DNA from: Gammaproteobacteria bacterium
Lineage (GTDB): Bacteria > Pseudomonadota > Gammaproteobacteria > Nitrosococcales > Methylophagaceae
NCBI GenBank assembly: GCA_029882915.1
Contig: JAOUJZ010000012.1
Coordinates: forward strand, 1 to 49,587
Reading direction: 5' to 3'
Length of the DNA: 49,587 bases
Both the position numbers and the translations under genes were made by a program. Shown here piece after piece: positions 1 through 7,790 of this stretch. Position 1 is the stretch's first letter; each line of letters starts with the position of its first letter. The notes under the pieces were generated by a model. The model was not told where the DNA came from. It did not search any database and saw only the letters and a list, made by a program, of their open reading frames with translations.

Positions 1-123
1 TGGTATCTGGCAGCTGCTGAAGAAAAAGGATTGTCGTTGAATTACGATCAGGCACGTGAGCGTATTTATGGCATACCTTACGATGAATGGAAAGACAGGT
101 ATCAGACAGGATCTAAACGTTAA
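1..123 (+). CDS. DUF1244 family protein, C-terminal fragment
   Basis: This is the last 40 codons of a gene that begins before the window. Frame 1 is open from base 1 to a TAA at 121-123 and reads WYLAAAEEKG, then QARERIYGIPYDEWK. The pattern 'WY..AA.E.G...(5-6)..ARE.(I/V)YG(M/I)P(Y/F)(D/E)EWK' is what I know from the C-terminus of the short DUF1244 proteins of proteobacteria, whose function is unknown. The start, the upstream Cys-containing part of the family and the promoter are outside the window. It converges on the anti-sigma gene with 11 bases between the stops. The family call is from memory of the motif, not a search. Confidence 0.72.
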   Translation, partial: WYLAAAEEKGLSLNYDQARERIYGIPYDEWKDRYQTGSKR

Positions 124-134
124 ATAGTGTCAGT

Positions 135-371
135 TCACTGCTTTTTGGATGCTTTTAGAAGTACTTTAGCAAGGGCCAGAGTGTCGGTATCGTCTTTTTC
201 CTTGGGATGTAGCAATGCAATAGTTGAAATAGTGCTACGAAGTTGTTGTAAGTAATTTCGGCAGCAAGAGCACACGACCAAATGCAAAAGCAGGCCAATG
301 CGCTTACCCAAAGGCAGTTCACCGTCTATATAGTTACTTGCTTCTTCAGCAACATCTTTACATTGAAACAT
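135..371 (-). CDS. Zinc-binding anti-sigma factor (zf-HC2 type), soluble
   Basis: This 78-residue protein starts at ATG 371-369, one base after the sigma stop, so the pair is very likely co-transcribed and co-translated. A longer in-frame reading upstream would overlap the sigma gene by more than 100 bases and is rejected. Candidate zinc ligands are Cys4, His30, Cys34 and Cys37, giving the H-x3-C-x2-C signature of zinc-binding anti-sigma (ZAS) domains, with an extra Cys36. I see no transmembrane segment and no periplasmic sensor domain, so the signal is probably sensed in the cytoplasm, for instance by thiol oxidation or metal exchange at the zinc site. The expected role is to hold the neighbouring ECF sigma inactive until stress. 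The signal itself is inference. Confidence 0.78.
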   Translation of the reverse strand: MFQCKDVAEEASNYIDGELPLGKRIGLLLHLVVCSCCRNYLQQLRSTISTIALLHPKEKDDTDTLALAKVLLKASKKQ

Positions 372-372
372 T

Positions 373-984
373 TTAATTACCTTGATATTTTTCGATACTT
401 TGTTGGAGTGCTGTCCGTGCCCTGTGCAAAAGTACTCTGGCATTAGACGCAGAGATATCCAGAATGTTACACATTTCTTCCATTTTAATGCCTTCCATGT
501 CATACATGGTTAACGCAGCACGTTGGAGTGCAGGTAGCTGTTGGAAGGTAGATTCTATTATCGTTTGCAATTGATCGTTGGCCAGCAGTGCTTCAGGTGT
601 GTCTTGTTCCCATTTATGGACGTCATCCAGTCGGTGACCGCGTTGGTCAAAGTGATCATCAGGTTCGATTTGCCAGCCATCATCCAATGAAATCTGTCTA
701 TTTTCTCGTCGTACCCGGGTTTTAGCACCATTACTGACAATATTGAGTAACCAGGTTTTAAGGCTGGATCGGCCTTCAAATTTTGGCAGAGCTTTAATGG
801 CTGAGATCCATGCATCCTGAACAACTTCATCAGCAAAGGCTTCTCCCACGATTGCTCTGGCAACGGTTAGCATAATATTGTGATATTGGCTCACTACCAT
901 TTCAAAAGCCTGTGGCTCACCAGCAATAAGCTGTTTGATAAGGGATTTTTCATGATTTTTGTCGAGACTAATAGTTTTTTTCAT
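373..984 (-). CDS. ECF-family RNA polymerase sigma factor
   Basis: A 203-residue sigma-70 family ECF factor. The region 2 part lies at about residues 25-95 (FADEVVQDAWISAIKALPKF, then SSLKTWLLNIVSN), the conserved core-binding and -10 recognition segment. The region 4 helix-turn-helix lies at about 140-195 (LPALQRAALTMYDMEGIKMEE, then SASNARVLLHRARTAL). The linker of about 35 acidic and polar residues is longer than average. The gene is divergent from the Cys-repeat peptide gene and is followed by its anti-sigma one base later. I see no clear Shine-Dalgarno before ATG 984-982. It probably drives the plus-strand operon through the ECF-like promoter at 991-1018, and possibly its own operon. The regulon beyond this locus is unknown. 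Confidence 0.9.
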   Translation of the reverse strand: MKKTISLDKNHEKSLIKQLIAGEPQAFEMVVSQYHNIMLTVARAIVGEAFADEVVQDAWISAIKALPKFEGRSSLKTWLLNIVSNGAKTRVRRENRQISLDDGWQIEPDDHFDQRGHRLDDVHKWEQDTPEALLANDQLQTIIESTFQQLPALQRAALTMYDMEGIKMEEMCNILDISASNARVLLHRARTALQQSIEKYQGN

Positions 985-990
985 GCAATT

Positions 991-1018
991 TGTAACAAAT
1001 CCATTTTACGTGCGTCTA
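991..1018 (+). promoter_or_regulatory. Candidate ECF-sigma promoter for the Cys-repeat peptide operon
   Basis: TGTAAC at 991-996 and CGTCTA at 1013-1018 are separated by exactly 16 bases. GTAAC/GAAC-like -35 and CGTC/CGTA-like -10 elements with 16-17 base spacing are typical of ECF sigma factors (compare the Bacillus SigX and SigW classes). The predicted transcript would start near 1025, giving a leader of about 60 bases, with AGGAA at 1076-1080 as the ribosome binding site before ATG 1087. The site sits in the divergent region right next to the ECF sigma gene, which is where an autoregulated target is expected. No sigma-70 style promoter of similar quality was seen here. Confidence 0.62.
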
Positions 1019-1086
1019 TGTTAGCAAGCTTGGTCATGATTGACTGCTTGTTTTTATTTTTAACACTAATTATTTAGGAAACGTCT

Positions 1087-1407
1087 ATGTCTATTACTAC
1101 TAACAAAACAAAAATTGCATTGGCCGCCGGTACAGTCCTGTCAGCAGGCCTTGCTTTATCACCATCATTAGTGAATGCAGACACGAACCCATTTGCATCT
1201 ACTGAACTGTCGAGTGGTTACATGCAACTTGCTGAAGGTAAATGTGGCGGTAACAAAACTGCTGAAGAAGGCAAATGTGGTGGTGAAAAGAAAGCTGAAG
1301 AAGCTAAATGTGGCGCAGATAAGAAAGCTGAAGAAGGCAAATGCGGTGCTGAAAAGAAAACTGAAGAAGGTAAATGTGGCGAAGCTAAATGTGGTGCTAA
1401 CAAATAA
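1087..1407 (+). CDS. hvfA-like: HvfA-like secreted Cys-repeat peptide (RiPP metallophore precursor family)
   Basis: A 106-residue precursor with a Sec-type signal peptide (Lys-containing start, hydrophobic stretch at about 10-29, likely cleavage after VNA31). A short spacer containing NPFASTELSSGYMQLAEGK is followed by six Cys, each in an E-G/A-K-C-G motif: Cys53, 64, 75, 86, 97 and 102. Four motifs are EGKCG and two (around Cys75 and Cys102) are EAKCG. The first five Cys are spaced exactly 11 residues apart and the last by 5. The 'NPF..(T)EL.SGYM' leader and EGKCG repeats match the HvfA/bufferin copper-binding RiPP family, in which an MNIO (DUF692) enzyme converts Cys to oxazolone/thioamide. 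No DUF692 or DUF2063 gene follows here. The mature Lys/Glu-rich chain is predicted to sit in the periplasm and bind soft metal or react with oxidants. Modification in this organism is unproven. Confidence 0.85.
   Translation: MSITTNKTKIALAAGTVLSAGLALSPSLVNADTNPFASTELSSGYMQLAEGKCGGNKTAEEGKCGGEKKAEEAKCGADKKAEEGKCGAEKKTEEGKCGEAKCGANK
1231..1404 (+). repeat. 33-base tandem repeat encoding the EGKCG motifs
   Basis: The repeat units lie at 1231-1260 (30 bases), 1261-1293, 1294-1326 and 1327-1359 (33 bases each), and a shortened last unit runs from 1360. Each unit reads roughly A-E-E-(G/A)-K-C-G-x-x-K-K. The units are similar but not identical at DNA level, so the array is old enough to have diverged yet could still change copy number by slippage or recombination. 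A change of one unit would add or remove exactly one Cys motif without changing the reading frame. Confidence 0.88.
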
Positions 1408-1435
1408 TGTTGCTAGCCTGAGTTAAGCTTGTGGG

Positions 1436-1460
1436 AAAGGGCTCTGCGGAGCCCTTTTTT
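1436..1460 (+). terminator. Intrinsic terminator between the peptide gene and doxX
   Basis: AAAGGGCTC (1436-1444) pairs with GAGCCCTTT (1449-1457) around a TGCG loop, followed by T residues through 1460. The hairpin lies 29 bases after the peptide stop and 26 bases before the doxX start. I see no new promoter between it and doxX, so partial read-through would produce much more peptide mRNA than doxX-msrPQ mRNA. Confidence 0.85.
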
Positions 1461-1485
1461 ATAAATTGAGAGGAGTAGTGCGGAG

Positions 1486-2070
1486 ATGAGTATCTGCAAA
1501 GTAGCGAACAGTCTTCAAAGTGCATTGAATAGATTTCGAATGGCAGACTTTTTGGCACCTCTGGCATTAAGGCTATATTTAGCCCCTGTGTTCTGGATGG
1601 CATCAAATAATAAATGGAACCCTTTTGATAGCAACAGCTCTCTGGATGCCACGATTCAATGGTTTGGAAACAAAGAATGGGGTCTAGGTCTACCTTTCCC
1701 TGAATTGATGGGCTATTTAGCCTGGGGCGCTGAGTACTTTGGTGCGATTTTTCTTGTTTTGGGGCTTGCCGTCCGCTGGATCAGTCTTCCATTAATGGTG
1801 ACCATGATTGTGGCGGCGGTGACTGTTCATTGGGAAAATGGCTGGTTAGCCATTGCAGAGTCAAGTACACAACTTGAAATGGCTCGTTCTATTTTGCAAC
1901 AGCATGGTAATTATGACTGGCTCACTCAAAATGGCAGTTTTGTTGTTTTGAATAATGGAATTGAGTTCGCAGCGACCTATTTCATTATGTTATTGACCTT
2001 GTTTTTTATAGGATCTGGCAAGTTTGTTAGCGCGGATTACTGGATAGCCAAACGATTTTCAAACTGTTGA
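1486..2070 (+). CDS. hvfX-like: DoxX-family membrane protein, HvfX-like
   Basis: A 194-residue membrane protein of the DoxX family. It has about four hydrophobic helices, at roughly 20-40, 75-95, 98-113 and 155-178, and the characteristic R-L-(Y)-(L)-A-P-(V)-F near residues 29-36. Members located with HvfA/HvfB/HvfC are called HvfX and are thought to take part in copper-RiPP maturation or membrane redox steps. The start ATG 1486 has GAGAGGAG at 1468-1475, ten bases upstream. The msrP ribosome binding site overlaps the stop, so the two are probably coupled. The assignment as HvfX rather than a generic DoxX rests on the peptide gene immediately upstream. The biochemical role is not established. 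Confidence 0.82.
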   Translation: MSICKVANSLQSALNRFRMADFLAPLALRLYLAPVFWMASNNKWNPFDSNSSLDATIQWFGNKEWGLGLPFPELMGYLAWGAEYFGAIFLVLGLAVRWISLPLMVTMIVAAVTVHWENGWLAIAESSTQLEMARSILQQHGNYDWLTQNGSFVVLNNGIEFAATYFIMLLTLFFIGSGKFVSADYWIAKRFSNC

Positions 2071-2080
2071 GGTGATAAAG

Positions 2081-3040
2081 ATGTTGATTCGAATAAAAAG
2101 ACTGGGTGAAATGCCCTCAAGTGAAATCACTGATCACCAAGTTTATTTAAATCGTCGGCAATTTTTAAATGGGGTGGCTATAGCAGCAACTGCAACGGTA
2201 TTGCCTGGCTCGTTAGCCTCAGCGGCGACAGATCCTGTTCCAACCTTCAATAACTTAACCAAAAGTCCATTCTCAACGTCTGAAACTCCTACACCGTTTG
2301 AGTCAGTAACCAGTTATAACAACTTTTATGAATTTGGAACCGACAAATCCTCGCCAGCCTTATTGGCAACAGAATTTCCGGATAAAACTAAACCATGGAG
2401 AGTGACGATTGATGGAGAATGCGATAATCCGGGTGACTATGATTATGATGATTTAATTCGTCCCTTCACACTGGAAGAGCGGATCTATAATTTTCGCTGT
2501 GTGGAAGGCTGGTCAATGGTTATTCCGTGGGTTGGCTTTCCATTAGCAGATCTTATTAAACGCGCCCAACCCAATTCTCGCGCCAAATTTGTTGAATTCA
2601 CAACGCTTTATGATCCAGAGCAGATGCCTGGTCAACGGCGCGGGGTATTAGACTGGCCCTATACCGAAGGTTTACGGATGGATGAGGCTATGAATCCTCT
2701 GACAATTCTATCTGTCGGTGTCTACGGACAGGAGTTGCCTGGTCAGAATGGGGCACCTATCCGTCTGGTCGTACCATGGAAATATGGTTTTAAGAGTATT
2801 AAATCCATTGTAAGAATACGCTTTGTAGAGCAGTTACCCGCTACAGCATGGGTGAAGGCGGGGCCAAGGGAATATGGCTTTTACTCCAATGTTAATCCAA
2901 ACGTAGATCACCCTCGCTGGAGTCAAAGTCGCGAACGTCGAATTGGAGATTTTTTGAAACGTGAAACCGAAATGTTTAATGGCTATAGTGAACATGTGGC
3001 TCATATGTACACCAATATGGATTTAAAAAAGAATTTTTAA
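2081..3040 (+). CDS. msrP: Protein-methionine-sulfoxide reductase catalytic subunit MsrP (YedY)
   Basis: A molybdenum-cofactor enzyme of the sulfite oxidase fold that reduces methionine sulfoxide in periplasmic proteins using electrons from MsrQ. I place the start at ATG 2081 (319 residues), because GAGGTGA at 2069-2075 is well spaced for it. The longer GTG start at 2072 lies inside that site. A twin-arginine signal is visible ([17 protein letters not shown], residues about 25-41), as expected for export of a folded Mo protein. The Mo-ligating Cys is probably Cys140 in [20 protein letters not shown]. Length fits the family (E. coli about 334). The gene follows doxX directly and precedes msrQ by four bases. 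Location under an ECF sigma next to a Cys-repeat peptide suggests use against oxidant or copper damage. Confidence 0.95.
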   Translation: MLIRIKRLGEMPSSEITDHQVYLNRRQFLNGVAIAATATVLPGSLASAATDPVPTFNNLTKSPFSTSETPTPFESVTSYNNFYEFGTDKSSPALLATEFPDKTKPWRVTIDGECDNPGDYDYDDLIRPFTLEERIYNFRCVEGWSMVIPWVGFPLADLIKRAQPNSRAKFVEFTTLYDPEQMPGQRRGVLDWPYTEGLRMDEAMNPLTILSVGVYGQELPGQNGAPIRLVVPWKYGFKSIKSIVRIRFVEQLPATAWVKAGPREYGFYSNVNPNVDHPRWSQSRERRIGDFLKRETEMFNGYSEHVAHMYTNMDLKKNF

Positions 3041-3044
3041 TTAA

Positions 3045-3674
3045 GTGATACACGTGAAAGTAAAACAATTAAAAGTAGTCGTTTTTATCACCAGTTTTGT
3101 GCCTATTTTTTTATTGATAGGTGGGTTACTCACTAATCAGCTAGGCGCTAATCCTATAGAAACGCTGACACGAGAAACCGGATTGTGGGCATTACGTTTT
3201 TTGCTGTTAACATTGACTGTTACGCCACTAAAATGGCTAACAGGGTGGAATGTGCTTGTTACAATCCGTCGTATGTTGGGGCTGTATGTCTTTTTTTATG
3301 CGCTATTACATATGTTGTTGTATTTGTGGCTGGATCAGTTTTTTGATGTTGATGAAATCCTTAAGGACATCATTAAACGTCCATTTATCACCATAGGTTT
3401 TTTTACCTTTACTGCATTGATACCCCTTGTTGTAACATCCAATAATGCAATGGTTAAACGACTGGGAGGGAAACGATGGAAGAAGCTTCATCAATTAACG
3501 TATTTAATCGCGATTGCCAGTTCTATACATTTTTATATGCTGGTTAAGCAGGACAAAACAGAGCCATTACTGTATGCAGGCTTACTTGCACTGTTATTAG
3601 GTATGCGCCTGTATCAATGGTACCTGAAGTCAGCTTCAATGGTTTCCCCTAGAAATTCATTTTCACGGTTATAG
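3045..3674 (+). CDS. msrQ: Heme-binding membrane subunit MsrQ (YedZ)
   Basis: A 209-residue ferric-reductase-like transmembrane protein that passes electrons from the quinone pool or a flavin reductase to MsrP. Hydrophobic helices are visible at about 9-28, 45-62, 72-92, 108-124, 145-162 and 172-188. Candidate heme-ligand His residues are in the FFYALLHMLLYLW segment and in LHQLTYLIAIASSIHFYM. Length equals the usual 200-215. The start is GTG 3045 (or GTG 3054, which would also leave the helices intact); neither has a strong Shine-Dalgarno, so it is probably coupled to msrP translation. It is the last gene of the ECF-controlled operon. No clear terminator follows before the aceE promoter. Confidence 0.93.
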   Translation: MIHVKVKQLKVVVFITSFVPIFLLIGGLLTNQLGANPIETLTRETGLWALRFLLLTLTVTPLKWLTGWNVLVTIRRMLGLYVFFYALLHMLLYLWLDQFFDVDEILKDIIKRPFITIGFFTFTALIPLVVTSNNAMVKRLGGKRWKKLHQLTYLIAIASSIHFYMLVKQDKTEPLLYAGLLALLLGMRLYQWYLKSASMVSPRNSFSRL

Positions 3675-3773
3675 ATACTAAGTTTTCATAAACTAAACTT
3701 TAGTGATTCTGTGATCTTTTTCTGAGGCAGTGGACGTTAGCCTGTTACTTAAGCTTTAGAATCGAGCAAAAAA

Positions 3774-3782
3774 TGTTACACT
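3774..3782 (+). promoter_or_regulatory. Candidate extended -10 promoter for aceEF-lpd
   Basis: TGTTACACT at 3774-3782 fits an extended -10 (TGn followed by TACACT). It lies about 40 bases before the aceE start. A convincing -35 is not visible (the best at 16-17 base spacing is TTTAGA/CTTTAG), which is common for extended -10 promoters. This is the only reasonable sigma-70 element I found in the 147-base gap after msrQ. Confidence 0.4.
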
Positions 3783-3821
3783 ATGCCGCTGTTTATGACG
3801 CTAAGGTTTAAGTAGGTATAT

Positions 3822-6476
3822 ATGACTGATTTTGTTGATAACGATCCACAAGAAACTCAAGAATGGCTGGATGCTTTAGAGTCCATGATTGAGGTAGAAG
3901 GTGATGACAAAGCGCATTATATTTTAGAAAAACTCATCGATATGGCTCGTCGCTCGGGAATTAACTTACCGTATACAGCCAATACAGCCTATGTAAATAC
4001 GCTCCCCGTTGATCAACAAGCCCGCATTCCCGGCGATCAGGAAATGGAGCATAAATTACGATCATATATTCGTTGGAATGCGATGGCGATGGTGGCGAAA
4101 GCCAATATGAAGCCGGGTGCCGTTGGTGGTCACATTGCAAGTTTCTCATCTGCCGCCACTCTATACGATGTTGGTTTCAATCACTTTTTTAAAGGTGATG
4201 ACCATGGCAATGGAGCAGATTTAGTTTTTTTTCAGGGCCATTCTGCACCAGGTATTTACGCGCGCTCATTCCTTGAAGGTCGTCTAACAGAAGACCAGTT
4301 ATTGAATTTCCGTTTTGAGTCTGAAGGCAAAGGTTTGTCTTCTTATCCTCATCCGTGGTTGATGCCGGACTACTGGCAGTTCCCTACTGTGTCTATGGGC
4401 CTAGGTCCACTTTTGGCAATTTATCAGGCTCGTTTCATGAAATACATGGAACACCGTGAAATCAAAGCAACAGCAGGCAGAAATGTCTGGGCCTACTTGG
4501 GTGACGGTGAAATGGATGAGCCGGAATCATTGGGCGCCATTACGCTTGCTGGCCGTGAAAAATTGGATAACCTTACTTTCGTCGTTAACTGTAACTTACA
4601 GCGTTTAGATGGTCCTGTTCGTGGTAACGGAAAAATCATTCAGGAACTGGAAGCAATTTTCCGTGGTGCTGGCTGGAATGTCATCAAAGTCATTTGGGGA
4701 TCAGGCTGGGATCAGCTACTAGCCAAAGACAAAAATGGTCTTTTACTTAAACGAATGGAAGAAGTAGTTGATGGTGAATACCAGAACTACAAATCGAAAG
4801 ACGGTGCCTTTGTTCGTGAACATTTCTTTGGTAAATATCCAGAGCTTTTAGACATGGTCTCTGATATGACCGATGAAGATATCTGGAAGTTGAGTCGTGG
4901 TGGACACGATCCAAGAAAAATTTATGCTGCCTACAAAGCGGCTAGTGAACATCAAGGCCAGCCTACTGTAATTTTAGCGAAAACGGTTAAAGGTTATGGT
5001 ATGGGTGAAGCGGGAGAAGCACAGAATATCACCCATTCACAAAAGAACATGAATCTGGAGCAGATGAAGCGCTTCCGTGATCGTTTTAATATTCCAGTGG
5101 CTGATAAAGATTTAGAGGATCTGCCGTTCATTACCCTTGCTGATGACAGTAAAGAAAAGAAATACCTACTGGAGAGACGTCAGGAATTAGGAGGCTTTTT
5201 ACCTAAGCGTAATAGCGGAGCCCCTGCATTAAAGATCCCTGATCTGAAAGCTTTCGATAGTTTGTTGCAATCAACAGGCGATAGAAAAATCTCCACCACA
5301 ATGGCCTTCGTACGTATTTTGACGGCATTAATCCGAGACAAGGAGATCGGTAAAAATATCGTTCCTATCGTACCGGATGAAGCGCGAACATTTGGTATGG
5401 AAGGCCTGTTCCGTTCTATCGGTATCTATTCTTCATCAGGCCAAATGTATGAGCCTGAAGATTCAGGAAAGGTGATGTGGTATCGCGAAGACACCAAGGG
5501 TCAAATCCTGCAGGAAGGCATCAATGAAGCTGGTGCGATGGCGGAGTGGGTGTCAGCATCAACGGCCTATTCGAACTACAACATCAATATGGTGCCGTTC
5601 TATATTTATTACTCCATGTTTGGTTTCCAGCGCGTTGGCGATTTGGCATGGTTGGCTGGAGATATTCAAGCCAAAGGCTTCCTTGTTGGTGCCACTGCAG
5701 GTCGCACCACACTCAACGGTGAAGGTCTGCAACATCAGGATGGTCACAGCCTGATTCAGGCTGGCACAATTCCGAATTGCATTAGCTATGACCCAACCTA
5801 CGCTTATGAAATGGCCGTGATTATTCATGACGGTATGCGTCGCATGTATGAACAACAGGAAAATGTGTTCTATTACATCACTTCCATGAATGAAAATTAC
5901 ACTCATCCAGCCATGCCTAAGGGTGCAGAAGAGGGTATTTTGAAAGGTCTGTATCAGCTTAAAGCGGGTGGTAAACATAAACTAAAAGCACAACTATTAG
6001 GTAGTGGTAGCATTCTGCGTGAAGTTGAAGCTGCCGCTGAACTGTTAGAAAAAGACTGGAAAGTTTCTGCCAATGTATGGAGTGCGACCAGCATCAATGA
6101 ATTGGCCAGAAATGGTGCGGATGTAGATAGATATAACCGCTTGCATCCAAAAGCAGAAAACAAACACAGTTATGTTGCTGAGTGTTTGGACGGACAGCCG
6201 GGCGTAGTGGTGGCAGCGACAGACTATATTCGTCTTTATGCAGAGCAAATTCGACCTTGGATTAAAGCGTCATACACTGTACTGGGTACAGACGGTTTTG
6301 GACGCAGTGATTCACGCGACAAGTTACGTAGCTTCTTTGAGGTTGATCGTTATCATGTGGTGGTTGCAACGCTTAACACACTGGCAAATGATGGTGAAAT
6401 CGGCCATGACATCGTCGAGAAAGCAATCAAAAAATATAATATAAATGCTGAAGCATTAAACCCGATTAAGGCATAA
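3822..6476 (+). CDS. aceE: Pyruvate dehydrogenase E1 component (homodimeric)
   Basis: An 884-residue thiamine-diphosphate enzyme that decarboxylates pyruvate and reductively acetylates the lipoyl domain of E2. Length matches homodimeric E1 (E. coli 887). The ThDP/Mg motif GDGEMDEPES...NCNLQRLDGPV lies near residues 227-265. Other family blocks are MKPGAVGGHIASF (near 91), KTVKGYGMGEAGE (near 388) and the C-terminal domain ending near KYNINAEALNPIKA. It starts the aceE-aceF-lpd operon, with aceF three bases downstream. The complex feeds acetyl-CoA to the TCA enzymes also present in this window (acnB, icd). I see no pdhR next to it, so control by PdhR cannot be claimed from this sequence. Confidence 0.98.
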   Translation: MTDFVDNDPQETQEWLDALESMIEVEGDDKAHYILEKLIDMARRSGINLPYTANTAYVNTLPVDQQARIPGDQEMEHKLRSYIRWNAMAMVAKANMKPGAVGGHIASFSSAATLYDVGFNHFFKGDDHGNGADLVFFQGHSAPGIYARSFLEGRLTEDQLLNFRFESEGKGLSSYPHPWLMPDYWQFPTVSMGLGPLLAIYQARFMKYMEHREIKATAGRNVWAYLGDGEMDEPESLGAITLAGREKLDNLTFVVNCNLQRLDGPVRGNGKIIQELEAIFRGAGWNVIKVIWGSGWDQLLAKDKNGLLLKRMEEVVDGEYQNYKSKDGAFVREHFFGKYPELLDMVSDMTDEDIWKLSRGGHDPRKIYAAYKAASEHQGQPTVILAKTVKGYGMGEAGEAQNITHSQKNMNLEQMKRFRDRFNIPVADKDLEDLPFITLADDSKEKKYLLERRQELGGFLPKRNSGAPALKIPDLKAFDSLLQSTGDRKISTTMAFVRILTALIRDKEIGKNIVPIVPDEARTFGMEGLFRSIGIYSSSGQMYEPEDSGKVMWYREDTKGQILQEGINEAGAMAEWVSASTAYSNYNINMVPFYIYYSMFGFQRVGDLAWLAGDIQAKGFLVGATAGRTTLNGEGLQHQDGHSLIQAGTIPNCISYDPTYAYEMAVIIHDGMRRMYEQQENVFYYITSMNENYTHPAMPKGAEEGILKGLYQLKAGGKHKLKAQLLGSGSILREVEAAAELLEKDWKVSANVWSATSINELARNGADVDRYNRLHPKAENKHSYVAECLDGQPGVVVAATDYIRLYAEQIRPWIKASYTVLGTDGFGRSDSRDKLRSFFEVDRYHVVVATLNTLANDGEIGHDIVEKAIKKYNINAEALNPIKA

Positions 6477-6479
6477 GTA

Positions 6480-7790
6480 ATGGCAGATTTAATAGAATTA
6501 AAAGTCCCTGATATTGGTGACTTTGATGAAGTGGAAATCATTGAAGTACTGGTTTCTGTTGGTGATGCGGTAGAAAAAAACCAGGATATTATTACCCTTG
6601 AATCTGATAAGGCAGCTATGGAAATTCCAGCATCAAATGCCGGAGTGATAAAAGAGCTTAAAGTGGCTGTTGGCGACAAGGTAAAACAAGGTTCGGTCAT
6701 TGCATTGATTGAAGCCGGTAGTAGTGCTGTTGAGGAAAAACCAGCTGCGACACATGCTGAAGAAGTAGCGTCTCAACCAGCGCCTGCACCGAAATCCGCG
6801 CCTGCTCCAGCTCCTGTTGCTGAGTCAACACCAGAGCCGGCATTGGTTGAAAGTGTTCCATTTGCTCCTGACAATAAAGCAGGTGTAAAACATGCTCATG
6901 CCTCTCCTTCAGTACGCCAGTTCGCCCGCGAGTTAGGTGTCATCTTAGCGGCGGTCAATGGTACTGGCACTAAGGGTAGGATTACCAAAGAAGATGTTCA
7001 GAACTTTGTTAAACAAAAAATCAACGAACCGGCTACTGTCAGTGGTTCAGGTTCTGTAATACCATCGGTTCCAGTGGTTAATTTTGAACAGTTTGGCGAG
7101 ATTGAAACCATCGAATTATCCAGAATTAAAAAAATATCAGGCAAACATTTGCATGCATGCTGGTTAAATATCCCTCATGTAACGCAATTTGATGAAGCTG
7201 ATATCACTGAGATGGAAGCATTCAGAAAAGCGAATAAAGAGATGGCGGCTAAACGCGGGGTGAATTTAACACCGCTAGTGTTCATTATGAAAGCAGTGGT
7301 AGCTAGTCTGAAATTGTACCCGGAACTAAATGCGTCATTAAGTGAAGACAAAGAAAGTTTAATCATCAAAAACTACTACAACATTGGCGTAGCAGTAGAT
7401 ACGCCTAATGGCTTGATGGTTCCGGTTATCAAAGATGTTGATAAAAAAGGCTTTTTAGAATTAGCGGGTGAATTGGGTGAAATTAGTAGTCGAGCACGTG
7501 AAGGTGCGTTGACCGCTAAAGATCTACAAGGTGGTACCTTCTCAATCTCTAGCCTGGGAGGAATTGGTGGTAGTTTCTTCACTCCAATAGTCAATGCTCC
7601 AGAAGTTGCGATATTGGGAGTGGGTCGCCATAAAATGCAACCAGTATGGAACGGTAAAGAGTTTGAACCACGCTTGATGTTGCCGTTATCGGTTTCTTAT
7701 GACCATCGTGTGGTTGATGGTGCACTAGGTGCTCGCTTTACTACTGAGCTCAACCATATGTTATCGGACATGAGAAAGGTACTGTTATGA
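6480..7790 (+). CDS. aceF: Dihydrolipoamide acetyltransferase (PDH E2), single lipoyl domain
   Basis: A 436-residue E2. It carries one lipoyl domain at about 1-78, with the lipoylated Lys44 in [11 protein letters not shown] Pro/Ala/Glu-rich flexible linker follows (about 80-125). The peripheral subunit-binding domain lies at about 138-175 ([13 protein letters not shown], then [17 protein letters not shown]). The catalytic acetyltransferase domain ends with the active-site [10 protein letters not shown] near residue 408. E. coli has three lipoyl domains; one is common in other proteobacteria. The stop overlaps the lpd start by four bases (ATGA 7787-7790), pointing to translational coupling. 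The lipoyl domain is strikingly similar to that fused to lpd next door. Confidence 0.97.
   Translation: MADLIELKVPDIGDFDEVEIIEVLVSVGDAVEKNQDIITLESDKAAMEIPASNAGVIKELKVAVGDKVKQGSVIALIEAGSSAVEEKPAATHAEEVASQPAPAPKSAPAPAPVAESTPEPALVESVPFAPDNKAGVKHAHASPSVRQFARELGVILAAVNGTGTKGRITKEDVQNFVKQKINEPATVSGSGSVIPSVPVVNFEQFGEIETIELSRIKKISGKHLHACWLNIPHVTQFDEADITEMEAFRKANKEMAAKRGVNLTPLVFIMKAVVASLKLYPELNASLSEDKESLIIKNYYNIGVAVDTPNGLMVPVIKDVDKKGFLELAGELGEISSRAREGALTAKDLQGGTFSISSLGGIGGSFFTPIVNAPEVAILGVGRHKMQPVWNGKEFEPRLMLPLSVSYDHRVVDGALGARFTTELNHMLSDMRKVLL

Noticed and set aside
372-503. N-terminal extension of the anti-sigma protein
   Set aside because: It would overlap the sigma gene for over 100 bases; ATG 371 lies one base after the sigma stop and gives a normal small ZAS protein.
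1218-1403. Antisense open frame across the Cys-repeat region
   Set aside because: It is a repeat-generated shadow (APHL/PSS pattern) opposite a well-supported precursor with signal peptide and ribosome binding site.
5559-5978. 139-residue minus-strand frame inside aceE
   Set aside because: No start signals and fully inside a conserved gene; typical shadow frame.
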